NCBI RefSeq assembly: GCF_009674495.1
Contig: NZ_WKJN01000030.1
Span: 1-64,000, forward strand
DNA length: 64,000 nt
Direction: 5' to 3'
Source: Duganella alba
GTDB lineage: Bacteria > Pseudomonadota > Gammaproteobacteria > Burkholderiales > Burkholderiaceae_D
Below the pieces are notes generated by a model, which did no database searches, was not told the DNA's origin, and saw nothing but the letters and a program-made list of their open reading frames with translations. Below are positions 24,902-37,014 of the stretch, in pieces; position 1 is the stretch's first letter, and each line of letters begins with the position of its first letter. The position numbers were made by a program, and so were the translations under genes.

Positions 24902-25462
24902 TCAGCGCGCCAGATCCTTCGGCGCCACCTCCATCCACTCGCCCGGCATTAGCGGATGCGTGGCCAGCGACATGCCGCCGATGGCGCTGCGCACCAGGCG
25001 CAGGGTCGGCAGGCCCACGGCCGCCGTCATGCGCCGCACCTGGCGGTTCTTGCCTTCCTGAAGCGTGATCGCCAGCCAGCTGGTCGGCTGCCCGGCGCGC
25101 TGGCGGATCGGCGGATTGCGCGGCCACAGCCACTCCGGCTCGGCGATGCGCGCGGCCTTGCACGGCTGCGTCACGAAGTCGCCGAGGTCGATCGGCGCCT
25201 GCAGCCTGGCCAGCGCGGCGGCGTCCGCGATCCCCTCCACCTGCACCAGGTACACCTTGGCCTCCTTGTGGTCCGGGTGGGCGATGGCGTGCTGCAGCTT
25301 GCCGTCGTCGGTCAGCAGCATCAGGCCCTCGCTGTCGTAGTCGAGCCGGCCGGCCGGGTAGATGTTGGGAATGCTCAGGTGGTCGGCCAGCGTGGCCTTG
25401 CCGTCCTGCGCCGAAAACTGGCACAGCACCTGGAATGGTTTGTTAAAAAGAATCAGGGACAT
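24902..25462 (-). CDS. rluE: 23S rRNA pseudouridine synthase, RluE-like
   Basis: 186 residues of the RsuA/RluB/E/F family. The catalytic loop is AGRLDYDSEGLMLLT with Asp41 as nucleophile. The start SLILFNKPFQVLCQFS is the RluE pattern (NKP...LxQF), and LQEGKNRQVRRMTAAVGLPT is the conserved C-terminal motif. Its lack of an S4 domain and short length also favour RluE, which modifies the 23S rRNA peptidyl-transferase region. Convergent with rpsT. RluE is assigned by pattern; RluF or RsuA subtypes are less likely. Confidence 0.85.
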   Translation of the reverse strand: MSLILFNKPFQVLCQFSAQDGKATLADHLSIPNIYPAGRLDYDSEGLMLLTDDGKLQHAIAHPDHKEAKVYLVQVEGIADAAALARLQAPIDLGDFVTQPCKAARIAEPEWLWPRNPPIRQRAGQPTSWLAITLQEGKNRQVRRMTAAVGLPTLRLVRSAIGGMSLATHPLMPGEWMEVAPKDLAR

Positions 25463-25586
25463 TATCGAAAACTGAAATTGGTGTAGGCTTGAAAACCATG
25501 GCGCCTCGCTACATACTCATGCATAATGTGAAACAAGCGTCTTATATCTTATAGAAGACTAGCAGTATCCCCCACGGAGAACCACG

Positions 25587-26840
<1,254 letters not shown>

Positions 26841-26880
26841 GGTGGTTGGTTGTGGGCGCTGAACAACAGCGCCGGACGAA

Positions 26881-26906
26881 AAAAAACCTCGCAGCGCGAG
26901 GTTTTT
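26881..26906. terminator. Bidirectional terminator between icd and the cold-shock gene
   Basis: A-run, CCTCGC (26887-26892), three-base loop, GCGAGG (26896-26901), T-run. It lies between convergent genes and could stop both transcripts. Confidence 0.88.
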
Positions 26907-26926
26907 CACATCTGCGGCTTAAAAAA

Positions 26927-27130
26927 TTAAGCGGACTGGATGTTGGAAGCTTGCTTGCCTTTAGGGCCTTGCGTGACTTCGAACTGGACTTTTTGACCTT
27001 CTTTGAGGGTCTTAAAACCGTTCATGTTGATTGCGGAGAAGTGAGCGAACAAATCTTCACCGCCGTCATCAGGAGTGATGAAGCCAAAGCCTTTGGAATC
27101 ATTGAACCACTTAACAGTACCTGTTGCCAT
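26927..27130 (-). CDS. cspA: Cold-shock domain protein (CspA family)
   Basis: 67 residues: MATGTVKWFNDSKGFGFITP carries RNP1 (KGFGFI), and DLFAHFSAI is RNP2. It should bind single-stranded RNA/DNA as a chaperone or antiterminator. The start at 27130 gives the family's standard N-terminus; an upstream in-frame ATG would add five residues without homology. Convergent with icd and divergent from clpS, leaving a leader of up to about 300 bases, common for cold-shock genes. Codons GCA/AAG/ATG are used in a highly expressed pattern. Confidence 0.95.
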   Translation of the reverse strand: MATGTVKWFNDSKGFGFITPDDGGEDLFAHFSAINMNGFKTLKEGQKVQFEVTQGPKGKQASNIQSA

Positions 27131-27455
27131 AAAAAGAACTTTCAAAATTAAAACGGATCACACGAGCCATAAAAGCAAGAAGCTTCCTGCCCCTCTCCTC
27201 ACGCCCACTTCTTATCAACATGTACATTTCTGTACGGAGCCGATAAACGCATTGTTAGCGGACCAAATTTGAAAGTCAAGCAGATTTGTATGCATTTTGC
27301 TACTTTTCCCACGATGGGTGAATTTGCAACTCTTGATTTTGCGGAATAGGGCGCCATCTGCGTCAAGTTCAGAAAACGCGTAAGATGGAAAACAATTGGA
27401 TATGTGCAGCGAAATGCACATTGCATCAACCCCGAAAGCATTAGAATATAAGCGT
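27131..27455. promoter_or_regulatory. Divergent cspA-clpS intergenic region
   Basis: 325 bases without a gene. A hairpin ATGTGCA-GCGAAA-TGCACAT lies at 27402-27421, just before clpS. The stretch next to the cold-shock gene (27131-27250) would be its 5' leader. I could not assign promoters firmly. Confidence 0.4.
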
Positions 27456-27754
27456 ATGGCAACCAAGCATGACACCGATACCGTCCTGGAAAGGCAAGCG
27501 CTGAAACCGCCACCCCTGTATCAAGTGGCGTTGCTGAATGACGACTACACCCCGATGGAATTCGTGGTCGCCGTGATCCAGGAGTATTTCAATAAAGACC
27601 GTGAAACAGCCACGCAAATAATGCTCAGTGTTCACCGCTATGGCAAAGGAGTGTGCGGCGTGTTCTCAAAAGATATAGCCTGTACCAAAGTGGAGTTCGT
27701 TTTAACGCATGCGCGCAAGGCAGGCCACCCCCTGCAGTGCGTGATGGAGGAAGT

Positions 27755-27758
<4 letters not shown>
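27456..27758 (+). CDS. clpS: ATP-dependent Clp protease adaptor ClpS
   Basis: 100 residues. YQVALLNDDYTPMEFVVAVI contains the N-degron pocket residues (Asn-Asp-Asp and Met), and VHRYGKGVCGVFSKDIACTK and ARKAGHPLQCVMEE are typical C-terminal motifs. It delivers N-end-rule substrates to ClpA. Start at MATKHDT (27456) is preferred over an upstream ATG at 27396 that would read through the leader hairpin. It overlaps clpA by ATGA, an arrangement that couples production of adaptor and unfoldase. Confidence 0.95.
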
Positions 27759-30061
<2,303 letters not shown>

Positions 30062-30078
30062 GCTGCCATCGCTCCCCC

Positions 30079-30108
30079 CAAAACCCGCGCTCGTCGCGGG
30101 TTTTTTTT
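30079..30108 (+). terminator. Intrinsic terminator after clpA
   Basis: ACCCGCG and CGCGGGT around a short CTCGT loop, followed by eight T residues. Confidence 0.92.
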
Positions 30109-30349
30109 CGCCGTTGTTCTTTACATTGACTAACAGCTGTAACGGGGATGTATGTACATGATGCGGGCTGTAACGCAGTGTAATTATCCACCGTTGCATG
30201 TATCCAAGTGCATACTTTGGCAATGTTTACTTCGCAACATGCATGACTGACTATGGTTGAGTTCCAGTCTATACAAGTCTGGCAACACAATCCGCCCGCG
30301 ACACATAGAGGCGGTCATTCAACAAAAAAGAATCGGGAGTAACACATCC
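30109..30349 (+). promoter_or_regulatory. Upstream region of the TonB receptor, with direct repeat GCTGTAACG
   Basis: No gene. GCTGTAACG occurs at 30136-30144 and again at 30167-30175, 31 bases apart, flanking a palindromic ATGTACAT. The pair could be a regulator's binding site. CGGGAG at 30333-30338 provides the Shine-Dalgarno for the receptor start. Confidence 0.35.
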
Positions 30350-33300
30350 ATGTTGAGAAAGACTGTATTGGCACGCACGCTGACGCTGGCGTTTGCCACG
30401 CTGGCGACCAGCGCTGTCCTGGTTCCGAACGCAATGGCGCAATCCAATGCTTCGGGCAATATTTACGGCCGGATTGAAACACCGGCCGGCATCACCGTGC
30501 AGATGGTTAATACCGATACTGGGCTGAAACGCACGGTGACGCCGGGGCCTGACGGCCGCTACAACGCCACCGCCATGCCGATCGGCCACTACAAGATCGA
30601 CATGCTGAAAGACGGCGCCACCGTCAACACGGTCGAGGTAGATGTGCTGGTGGGCCGCGGGGTGGAAGCCTCGTTCGGCAATGTGCAATCGGTGCAGGTG
30701 AGCGGTCGCCGCACCCGCATCGACGTCTCCAACGCCAACAACGGCGCCAGCTTCACCGCCAAGGAACTGGCGTCCCTGCCGATTGCGCAAAGCGTCGATG
30801 CGATCGTCCAGCTGGCGCCGAACACCACCCGCGCCGACCCGCGCTACGCGGCCGGCGCCTCCTTCGGCGGCGGCGGCGCTTCCGAAAATGCCTACTACAT
30901 CAACGGCTTCCCGGTCACCAATCCGCTGACCCAGCTGGGCGCCTCGGAACTGCCGTTCGGCGCGATCGCGCAGGCGCAGGTGCTGACCGGCGGCTTCGGC
31001 GCCGAGTTCGGCCGTTCGGTCGGTGGCGTGGTCAACATCACCACCAAGAGCGGCACCAACACCTGGGAGGCCGGCGCCCAGTACAGCATCGAGCCGAACT
31101 CGATGCGCGCCAAGCAGAAGGATGTGTACTACGGCCACACCGGCGATCCGGCCAATATGGACCACACGACCGCCGACGGCACGTTCGTCAAGGGTACCGA
31201 CGGCACCATCTACGCCATCAACCGCTTCAACACCGACACCACCAAGAAATATGGCGCGTATGTCGGCGGTCCGATCATCGAGGACAAGCTGTTCATGTTC
31301 ATCGCTGCCGAGCAGACCAAGCAGGACCGCGGCAGCGTGGCGCAAACGGTCGATTCCTCCTCGCTGTCGCAGAATGGCTGGCAGCAGGATCAGAACAAGA
31401 CCACCCGCTACATGGCCAAGTTCGACTGGAACATCACCGACAACCACCGTCTGGAGTGGACCTCGATCGGCGACAAGCCGGAGACCGACGAGCAACTGTC
31501 GGGCTTTGACTACGGCAGCGGCACGCGCAATGGCGTGGTCAGCGCCAACGCCCACTACGAGAGCATCGCCAACAAAACGCCGACCACCGGCGCCCGCACC
31601 AACATCCTGAAGTACACCGGCAACTGGACCGACGACCTGACCGTCAACGCCCTGTACGGCCGCATGCACACCAGCCACGTGTCGTCGCTGGGTGGCTACG
31701 ATCCCACCATGCCGGAGATCAACGTCACCTCGGTCGGCCATGCGCCGGGCATCGACTACCCGAGCAATCAGCCGTATTCCGGCCGCATCGCCGCGCCAAG
31801 CTCGTATGACGAAGTGACCTCGGCGCGCTTCGACGTCGAATACAAGCTGAACAACCACAAGCTGCGCGCCGGTTTCGACAACAACAAGCTGTCGTCGTTC
31901 GGCGCTGGCGAAGTGCAGGCCGGCGGCAACAGCTGGGTGTATGACAGCACCCAGACCCCGGACGTGCCGATTTCGCTCAACGGGTACAAGGCCATCGTTT
32001 CTTCCGGCGGCGGCCTCGGCACCCAGGGCTACTATGTCAGCAAGCGCATCTTCAGCGACATCACGGCGGCCTTCTCCGACCAGTCGGCGCAGTACCTGGA
32101 AGACCAGTGGCAGGTCAGCAAGGACGTGCTGGTGACCCTGGGCTTGCGTGACGAGCAGTACAAGAACAAGAACGGCCTGGGCCAATCCTTCCTGGAAGTG
32201 AAGAACCAGCTCAACCCGCGCTTCAACGCGGTGTGGGACGCCAACGGCGACTCGTCGCTGAAAGTGTACGGCAGCGCCGGCCGCTATTCGATCCAGATCC
32301 CGACCCATGTGGCGGTGCGCGGCGCCTCGGTCTCCACCCTGACGCAGCAATACTTCACCTACACCGGCGTCGACAAGAACGGCGCGCCGACCGGCCTGAC
32401 GCAGCTGACCCCGGTCACCTCGTCAGACAACGAGTTCGGCCAGCCGAAGCTGTACCAGACCGTGGCGGCGCAGGACCTGAAGCCGAGCTACCAGGACGAG
32501 GCCACCATCGGCTTTGAGAAAGCCTGGTCGCCTGACCTGAACTTCGGCGTCAAGGCCACCTACCGCAAGCTGAAATCGACCATCGATGACTTCTGCGACC
32601 AGCGTCCGTTCGACACCTGGGCGACGGCGCATGGCGTCGATGAATCGAACTGGGGCGGCTTCATGTGCGCATCGATCAATCCTGGCCGCGACAACACCTT
32701 CCTGGTGGACTTCGCCGGCACCGGCACCAACCTGACCAAGGTGACGCTGACCGCCAAGGACATGGGCTTCGAGGAGGCCACCCGCACCTACGCGGCGCTG
32801 GACTTCTTCGCCGAGCACCCGATGCGCAACGGCTGGTATGGCCGCATCAACTACACGCTGGCGCGCAGCAAGGGCAATACCGAGGGCCAGACCCTGTCCG
32901 CCGTGGCGCAGACCGACGTCGCCGCGACCGAGACCTGGGATCACCGCGAGATCATGGAGAACGCCAACGGCCTGCTGCCTAATGATCGCAAGCACCAGAT
33001 CAAGGCTTTCGGCGTGTGGGAGATCTCGAAGCAGTGGTCGGTGGGCGGCAATGCCCTGATCGCCTCCGGTCAGCCGATCACCTGCCTGGGTAACTATCCT
33101 GGTCCGCTGGTGGATGCCGATCCTGGCTTCCCTGACTACGGTTCGGCCTACCACTACTGCAACAACAACGCCACGTCGACCACGCCGTCGCCGCAGGGCT
33201 CCGCCGGCCGTCTGCCATGGGACATCCGCTTCGACATGGACGTGGTCTACAAGCCTGAGCAGCTGAAAGGCATGGCTTTCAAGATCGACGTGTTCAACGT

Positions 33301-33451
33301 CTTCAACAAGCAGACCGTGCAGCAGATCGACCAGCAGTACAACAACCAGGACTACAGCATCTCGCCGACCTACGGCACGCCTGGTCCGTTCCTGGGCTAC
33401 ACGGCGCCGCGCAGCGCCCGCTTCACGGTGGAATACAACCACCGCTTCTAA
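30350..33451 (+). CDS. TonB-dependent receptor, Oar-like with carboxypeptidase-regulatory domain
   Basis: 1033 residues. A signal peptide ends at NAMA (about residue 30). Next is a short Ig-like/carboxypeptidase-regulatory domain (GNIYGRIETPAGITVQMVNT, about 33-105), then a plug (FTAKELASLPIAQSVDAIVQ and YINGFPVTNPLTQLGASELP) and a long beta-barrel ending in Phe (RFTVEYNHRF), the outer-membrane signature. These Oar-type receptors take up large ligands or peptides with TonB energy; the ligand here is unknown. The start at 30350 gives the signal peptide; 31 upstream codons are open but not needed. The next gene is a secreted protease, so peptide uptake is possible. Confidence 0.88.
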   Translation: MLRKTVLARTLTLAFATLATSAVLVPNAMAQSNASGNIYGRIETPAGITVQMVNTDTGLKRTVTPGPDGRYNATAMPIGHYKIDMLKDGATVNTVEVDVLVGRGVEASFGNVQSVQVSGRRTRIDVSNANNGASFTAKELASLPIAQSVDAIVQLAPNTTRADPRYAAGASFGGGGASENAYYINGFPVTNPLTQLGASELPFGAIAQAQVLTGGFGAEFGRSVGGVVNITTKSGTNTWEAGAQYSIEPNSMRAKQKDVYYGHTGDPANMDHTTADGTFVKGTDGTIYAINRFNTDTTKKYGAYVGGPIIEDKLFMFIAAEQTKQDRGSVAQTVDSSSLSQNGWQQDQNKTTRYMAKFDWNITDNHRLEWTSIGDKPETDEQLSGFDYGSGTRNGVVSANAHYESIANKTPTTGARTNILKYTGNWTDDLTVNALYGRMHTSHVSSLGGYDPTMPEINVTSVGHAPGIDYPSNQPYSGRIAAPSSYDEVTSARFDVEYKLNNHKLRAGFDNNKLSSFGAGEVQAGGNSWVYDSTQTPDVPISLNGYKAIVSSGGGLGTQGYYVSKRIFSDITAAFSDQSAQYLEDQWQVSKDVLVTLGLRDEQYKNKNGLGQSFLEVKNQLNPRFNAVWDANGDSSLKVYGSAGRYSIQIPTHVAVRGASVSTLTQQYFTYTGVDKNGAPTGLTQLTPVTSSDNEFGQPKLYQTVAAQDLKPSYQDEATIGFEKAWSPDLNFGVKATYRKLKSTIDDFCDQRPFDTWATAHGVDESNWGGFMCASINPGRDNTFLVDFAGTGTNLTKVTLTAKDMGFEEATRTYAALDFFAEHPMRNGWYGRINYTLARSKGNTEGQTLSAVAQTDVAATETWDHREIMENANGLLPNDRKHQIKAFGVWEISKQWSVGGNALIASGQPITCLGNYPGPLVDADPGFPDYGSAYHYCNNNATSTTPSPQGSAGRLPWDIRFDMDVVYKPEQLKGMAFKIDVFNVFNKQTVQQIDQQYNNQDYSISPTYGTPGPFLGYTAPRSARFTVEYNHRF

Positions 33452-33470
33452 GCGCCGCTGTGTCGCTTTG

Positions 33471-33504
33471 AACCCGCGCCATGCCGATGGCGCGGGTTTT
33501 TTTT
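33471..33504 (+). terminator. Intrinsic terminator after the TonB receptor
   Basis: ACCCGCGCCAT pairs with ATGGCGCGGGT around a GCCG loop, followed by eight T residues. Confidence 0.93.
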
Positions 33505-33565
33505 CACCGTCTGTCCAAGCTGTGCCAAAATTGCCGATCCATACGACAACCTTTGACACTGGCCC

Positions 33566-36500
33566 ATGAACCTGTCCCGCCGACTTGCCCTGATGCTGAT
33601 GTCCGCCGGCCTGCTGTCGTCCGCCGTCGCCGCCGATGCCTACTACCGCTATCCTGCCATCCGCGGCGACAGCGTGGTGTTCACCGCCGAGGGCGACCTG
33701 TGGCGCACCGGCGTCCATGGCGGCCAGGCCCAGCGCCTGACCACGCATCCGGCGGCCGAGACCAACGCCGCCATCTCGCGCGACGGCCAATGGGTGGCCT
33801 TCTCGGCTGCCTACGAAGGCGCGCAGGAAGCCTACGTGATGCCGCTGGCCGGCGGCCTGCCCAAGCGCATCACGTTTGAAAACGGCGCCGTCTCGGTGCT
33901 GGGCTGGAGCGCGCAGGGCGAGGTGCTGGTCAGCATGGCGGGCGGCACCGGGCCGGGGCGCAGCTTCGTCATCGCCGCCGTCCAGCCGGACACGCTGCAA
34001 CGCCGCATCTTCCCGCTGGCCGACGCCAACGACGCCGTGCTCGACGACGCCGGCAAGACGCTGTACTTCACCCGCAATGGTCTGGCGCTGACCAACGACA
34101 ACGTCAAGCTGTATCGCGGCGGCGCCACCGCGCAGCTGTGGCGCTACGACGTCGGCGGCAACGGCGAAGCGGTGCAACTGCTGGCCGCCGACACCGGCAA
34201 CAACAAGCGTCCGATGTGGTGGCAGGGCCGCCTGTACTTCATCAGCGACCGTGGCGGTTCGGACAATCTGTGGACCATGGCCGCCGACGGCAGCGATCCG
34301 CGCCAGCTGACCCAATACGCCGACTGGGACGTGCGCAACGCCGCCATGGGCGACGGCCGCATCGCCTACCAGCTGGGCGCCGACCTGCACGTGCTGGACC
34401 TGGCCAGCAACAAGGATGAACAGCTGGCCGTCAGCCTGGTGTCGGACTTCGACCAGCAGCGCGCGCGCCAGATCCGCTCGCCGCTGGAAAGCCTGACCAA
34501 TGTGCAGATCGCCGGCAAGTTCGAGCGCCTGGTGCTGACCGCGCGCGGCCGCGTCAGCGTGGCCGGCACCGGCGTGCAGCGCCGCGTGGAAATCGCCATT
34601 CCGGAAGGCTCGCGCGCGCGTGAAGCAGTGTTCAGTCACGACGACAAATCCATCTACGCCATCGTCGACACCACCGGCGAAAACGAAATCTGGAAATTCG
34701 CCGCCGATGGTTCCGGCAAGGGCGAGCAGTTGACCAGGGACGGCACCAACCACCGCTGGAAGCTGTACCCGTCGCCGGACGGCCGCTGGCTCGGCCACAC
34801 CGACAAAAAGGGCCGCTTCTGGCTGCTGGACCTGGCCACCAAGGCCAACACCATCATCGACGATGCCGGCAAGTCCGGCGCCGGCGAGTACGAGGAAATT
34901 CTCTGGTCGCCGGACAGCAGGAACCTGGCGCTGGTCCGCGCCGGCAGCACCGAGCAGCGCGAGCAGATCGGCCTGTTCAACCTCGACACAAGGCAGCTGA
35001 ACTTCGTCACCAGCGACCGTTATACCTCGCGTTCGCCGGTGTTTTCGCCGGACGGCAAATGGCTGTACTTCCTGTCGGCCCGTAACTTCACGCTGGCCAA
35101 CGGCTCGCCATGGGGCGACCGCAACATGGGCCCCGTGTTCGACAAGCGCACCGGCATCTACGCGCTGGCGCTGCAACCGGAAAACCGCTTCCCGTTCAAG
35201 CCGGACGATGAACTGAGCAAGCCGGCCGACAAACCGGCCGAAGGCGCCACCGAGCAGGCGGCCGAGAAGGCGGCGGAAAAAGCCGTGGCCAAGGCCGCGC
35301 CCAAGCCTGCAGGCAAGGCGCTGCCGGCCATCGTCTACGCCGGCCTGGCCGAGCGCCTGTACGAAGTGCATCTGCCGCCGGGTAATTACAGCGGCCTGCA
35401 GATCGACGACAAGCGCCTGTACTTCATCGACGCCGACGGCGCCGATGGCAAGGCCGCGCTGAAAACGCTGGCCACCGCCAGCAACGATCCGAAGGCGGAA
35501 GTGTTCGCGGCCAATGTGCGCGAGTTCGACCTGTCCGCCGACCGCAAGCATCTCTACTACCGCACCATCGCCGCCAACGGTCCGGGCGACATGCTGGTGG
35601 TGGAAGCGGGCGCCAAGGCGCCGACGGACACCAGCAAGGCCAAGGTCAAGGTGGACGACTGGACCTTCACCTCCAATCCGCGCCTGGAATGGAAGCAGAT
35701 GTTCAACGACGCCTGGCGCATGCACCGTGACTTCCTGTACGACGTCAAGATGCGCGGCGCCGACTGGCCGGCCGTGCGCGCCAAGTACGCGCCGCTGGTG
35801 GACCGCGTGACCGACCGCGCGGAGCTGGACGATGTGCTGGGCATGATGATCAGCGAAGTCGGCGCGCTGCACTCGCAGATCCGTCCTGGCGACATCCGCA
35901 AGCCGACGCCGGAAGGCACGCCGGCCGGCCTGGGCGCGCTGCTGACGCGGACCGCCGACGGCTATCGCGTCGATCACATCTACGCCAGCGAACCGGAACT
36001 GCCTTCGCAACGCGGCCCGCTGGCGCAAGCCGGCGTGGACGTGAAGGAGGGCGACATCATCACCGCCGTCAACGGCAAGCCGGTGCTGGAGGCGCGCGAC
36101 ATCGCCGACCTGCTGCTGAACCAGGCCGACAAGCAGGTGCTGCTGCAGGTGAAGCGCAAGAACGACACCCGTCCTGTCATCGTGCTGCCGGTGAACATGA
36201 CCAGGCAGTTCGGCCTGCGCTACAGCGACTGGGAGCAATCGCGTGCCCGCCAGGTGGAAGCAGCATCCAGGGGGCGCATCGGCTACCTGCATCTGCGCGC
36301 CATGGGACCGGCGGACATCGCCTCGTTCGCGCGCGACTTCTACGCCAACGTCAACCGCGAAGGCCTGATCATCGACGTCCGCCGCAACAACGGCGGCAAC
36401 ATCGACAGCTGGATCATCGAGAAGCTGCTGCGCAAGGCGTGGGCGTTCTGGGCGCCGCCGGGCGTGGCGCCGTCGCCGAACATGCAGAACACCTTCCGTG

Positions 36501-36886
36501 GTCACCTGGTGGTGCTGGTGGATGAATACACCTATTCGGACGGCGAGACCTTCGCCGCCGGCATCAAGTCGCTGGGACTGGCGCCGCTGGTCGGCAAGCG
36601 CACCGCCGGCGCCGGCGTCTGGCTCAGCGATAACAACCGCCTGAGCGACAACGGCATGGCGCGCGTGGCGCAGATGGGGCAGTTCCACGCCGAAGACGGC
36701 CAGTGGCTGATTGAAGGCGTGGGCGTGACGCCGGACGTGGTGGTGGACAATCCGCCGCACGCCACCTACCAGGGCCAGGACCGCCAGCTGGAAGTGGCGC
36801 TGGAACTGCTGGACAAAAAGCTGAAGGAGCAGCCGGTCAGGCCGTACACGCCGCAGGTGATCCCTGGCCTGAATGTCCGGAAGTGA
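33566..36886 (+). CDS. Secreted tricorn-like S41 peptidase
   Basis: 1106 residues with a signal peptide (MNLSRRLALMLMSAGLLSSA). The N-terminal half has beta-propeller repeats typical of tricorn/TolB proteins (DSVVFTAEGDLWRTGVHGGQ, AISRDGQWVAFSA, VFSPDGKWLYFLSARN). A low-complexity Ala/Lys/Glu linker occupies about 550-590, then a C1-like helical region, a PDZ domain (ASEPELPSQRGPLAQAGVDV) and the S41 catalytic domain with the nucleophile Ser near residue 991 in EYTYSDGETFAAG. It should degrade peptides in the periplasm or outside. A separate terminator upstream suggests its own transcript, though it follows the receptor closely. Confidence 0.9.
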   Translation: MNLSRRLALMLMSAGLLSSAVAADAYYRYPAIRGDSVVFTAEGDLWRTGVHGGQAQRLTTHPAAETNAAISRDGQWVAFSAAYEGAQEAYVMPLAGGLPKRITFENGAVSVLGWSAQGEVLVSMAGGTGPGRSFVIAAVQPDTLQRRIFPLADANDAVLDDAGKTLYFTRNGLALTNDNVKLYRGGATAQLWRYDVGGNGEAVQLLAADTGNNKRPMWWQGRLYFISDRGGSDNLWTMAADGSDPRQLTQYADWDVRNAAMGDGRIAYQLGADLHVLDLASNKDEQLAVSLVSDFDQQRARQIRSPLESLTNVQIAGKFERLVLTARGRVSVAGTGVQRRVEIAIPEGSRAREAVFSHDDKSIYAIVDTTGENEIWKFAADGSGKGEQLTRDGTNHRWKLYPSPDGRWLGHTDKKGRFWLLDLATKANTIIDDAGKSGAGEYEEILWSPDSRNLALVRAGSTEQREQIGLFNLDTRQLNFVTSDRYTSRSPVFSPDGKWLYFLSARNFTLANGSPWGDRNMGPVFDKRTGIYALALQPENRFPFKPDDELSKPADKPAEGATEQAAEKAAEKAVAKAAPKPAGKALPAIVYAGLAERLYEVHLPPGNYSGLQIDDKRLYFIDADGADGKAALKTLATASNDPKAEVFAANVREFDLSADRKHLYYRTIAANGPGDMLVVEAGAKAPTDTSKAKVKVDDWTFTSNPRLEWKQMFNDAWRMHRDFLYDVKMRGADWPAVRAKYAPLVDRVTDRAELDDVLGMMISEVGALHSQIRPGDIRKPTPEGTPAGLGALLTRTADGYRVDHIYASEPELPSQRGPLAQAGVDVKEGDIITAVNGKPVLEARDIADLLLNQADKQVLLQVKRKNDTRPVIVLPVNMTRQFGLRYSDWEQSRARQVEAASRGRIGYLHLRAMGPADIASFARDFYANVNREGLIIDVRRNNGGNIDSWIIEKLLRKAWAFWAPPGVAPSPNMQNTFRGHLVVLVDEYTYSDGETFAAGIKSLGLAPLVGKRTAGAGVWLSDNNRLSDNGMARVAQMGQFHAEDGQWLIEGVGVTPDVVVDNPPHATYQGQDRQLEVALELLDKKLKEQPVRPYTPQVIPGLNVRK

Positions 36887-37014
36887 ACAGCGGTGTTGGC
36901 GCGCCAGTGTTCGATAGCGTTCATTTCCGCACACCGCGCCGCCGCGAGCGCATGAATCCATGTGGCACGGAGTTTGCAATCTGAGCTGGCAAACTCACAA
37001 CAAACGGGACACAC

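Noticed and set aside
32423..36979. 1518-codon minus-strand open frame opposite the receptor end and tricorn-like protease
   Set aside because: Same high-GC antisense artefact: low-complexity composition, no motif, and the plus strand codes for clear proteins across the whole stretch.
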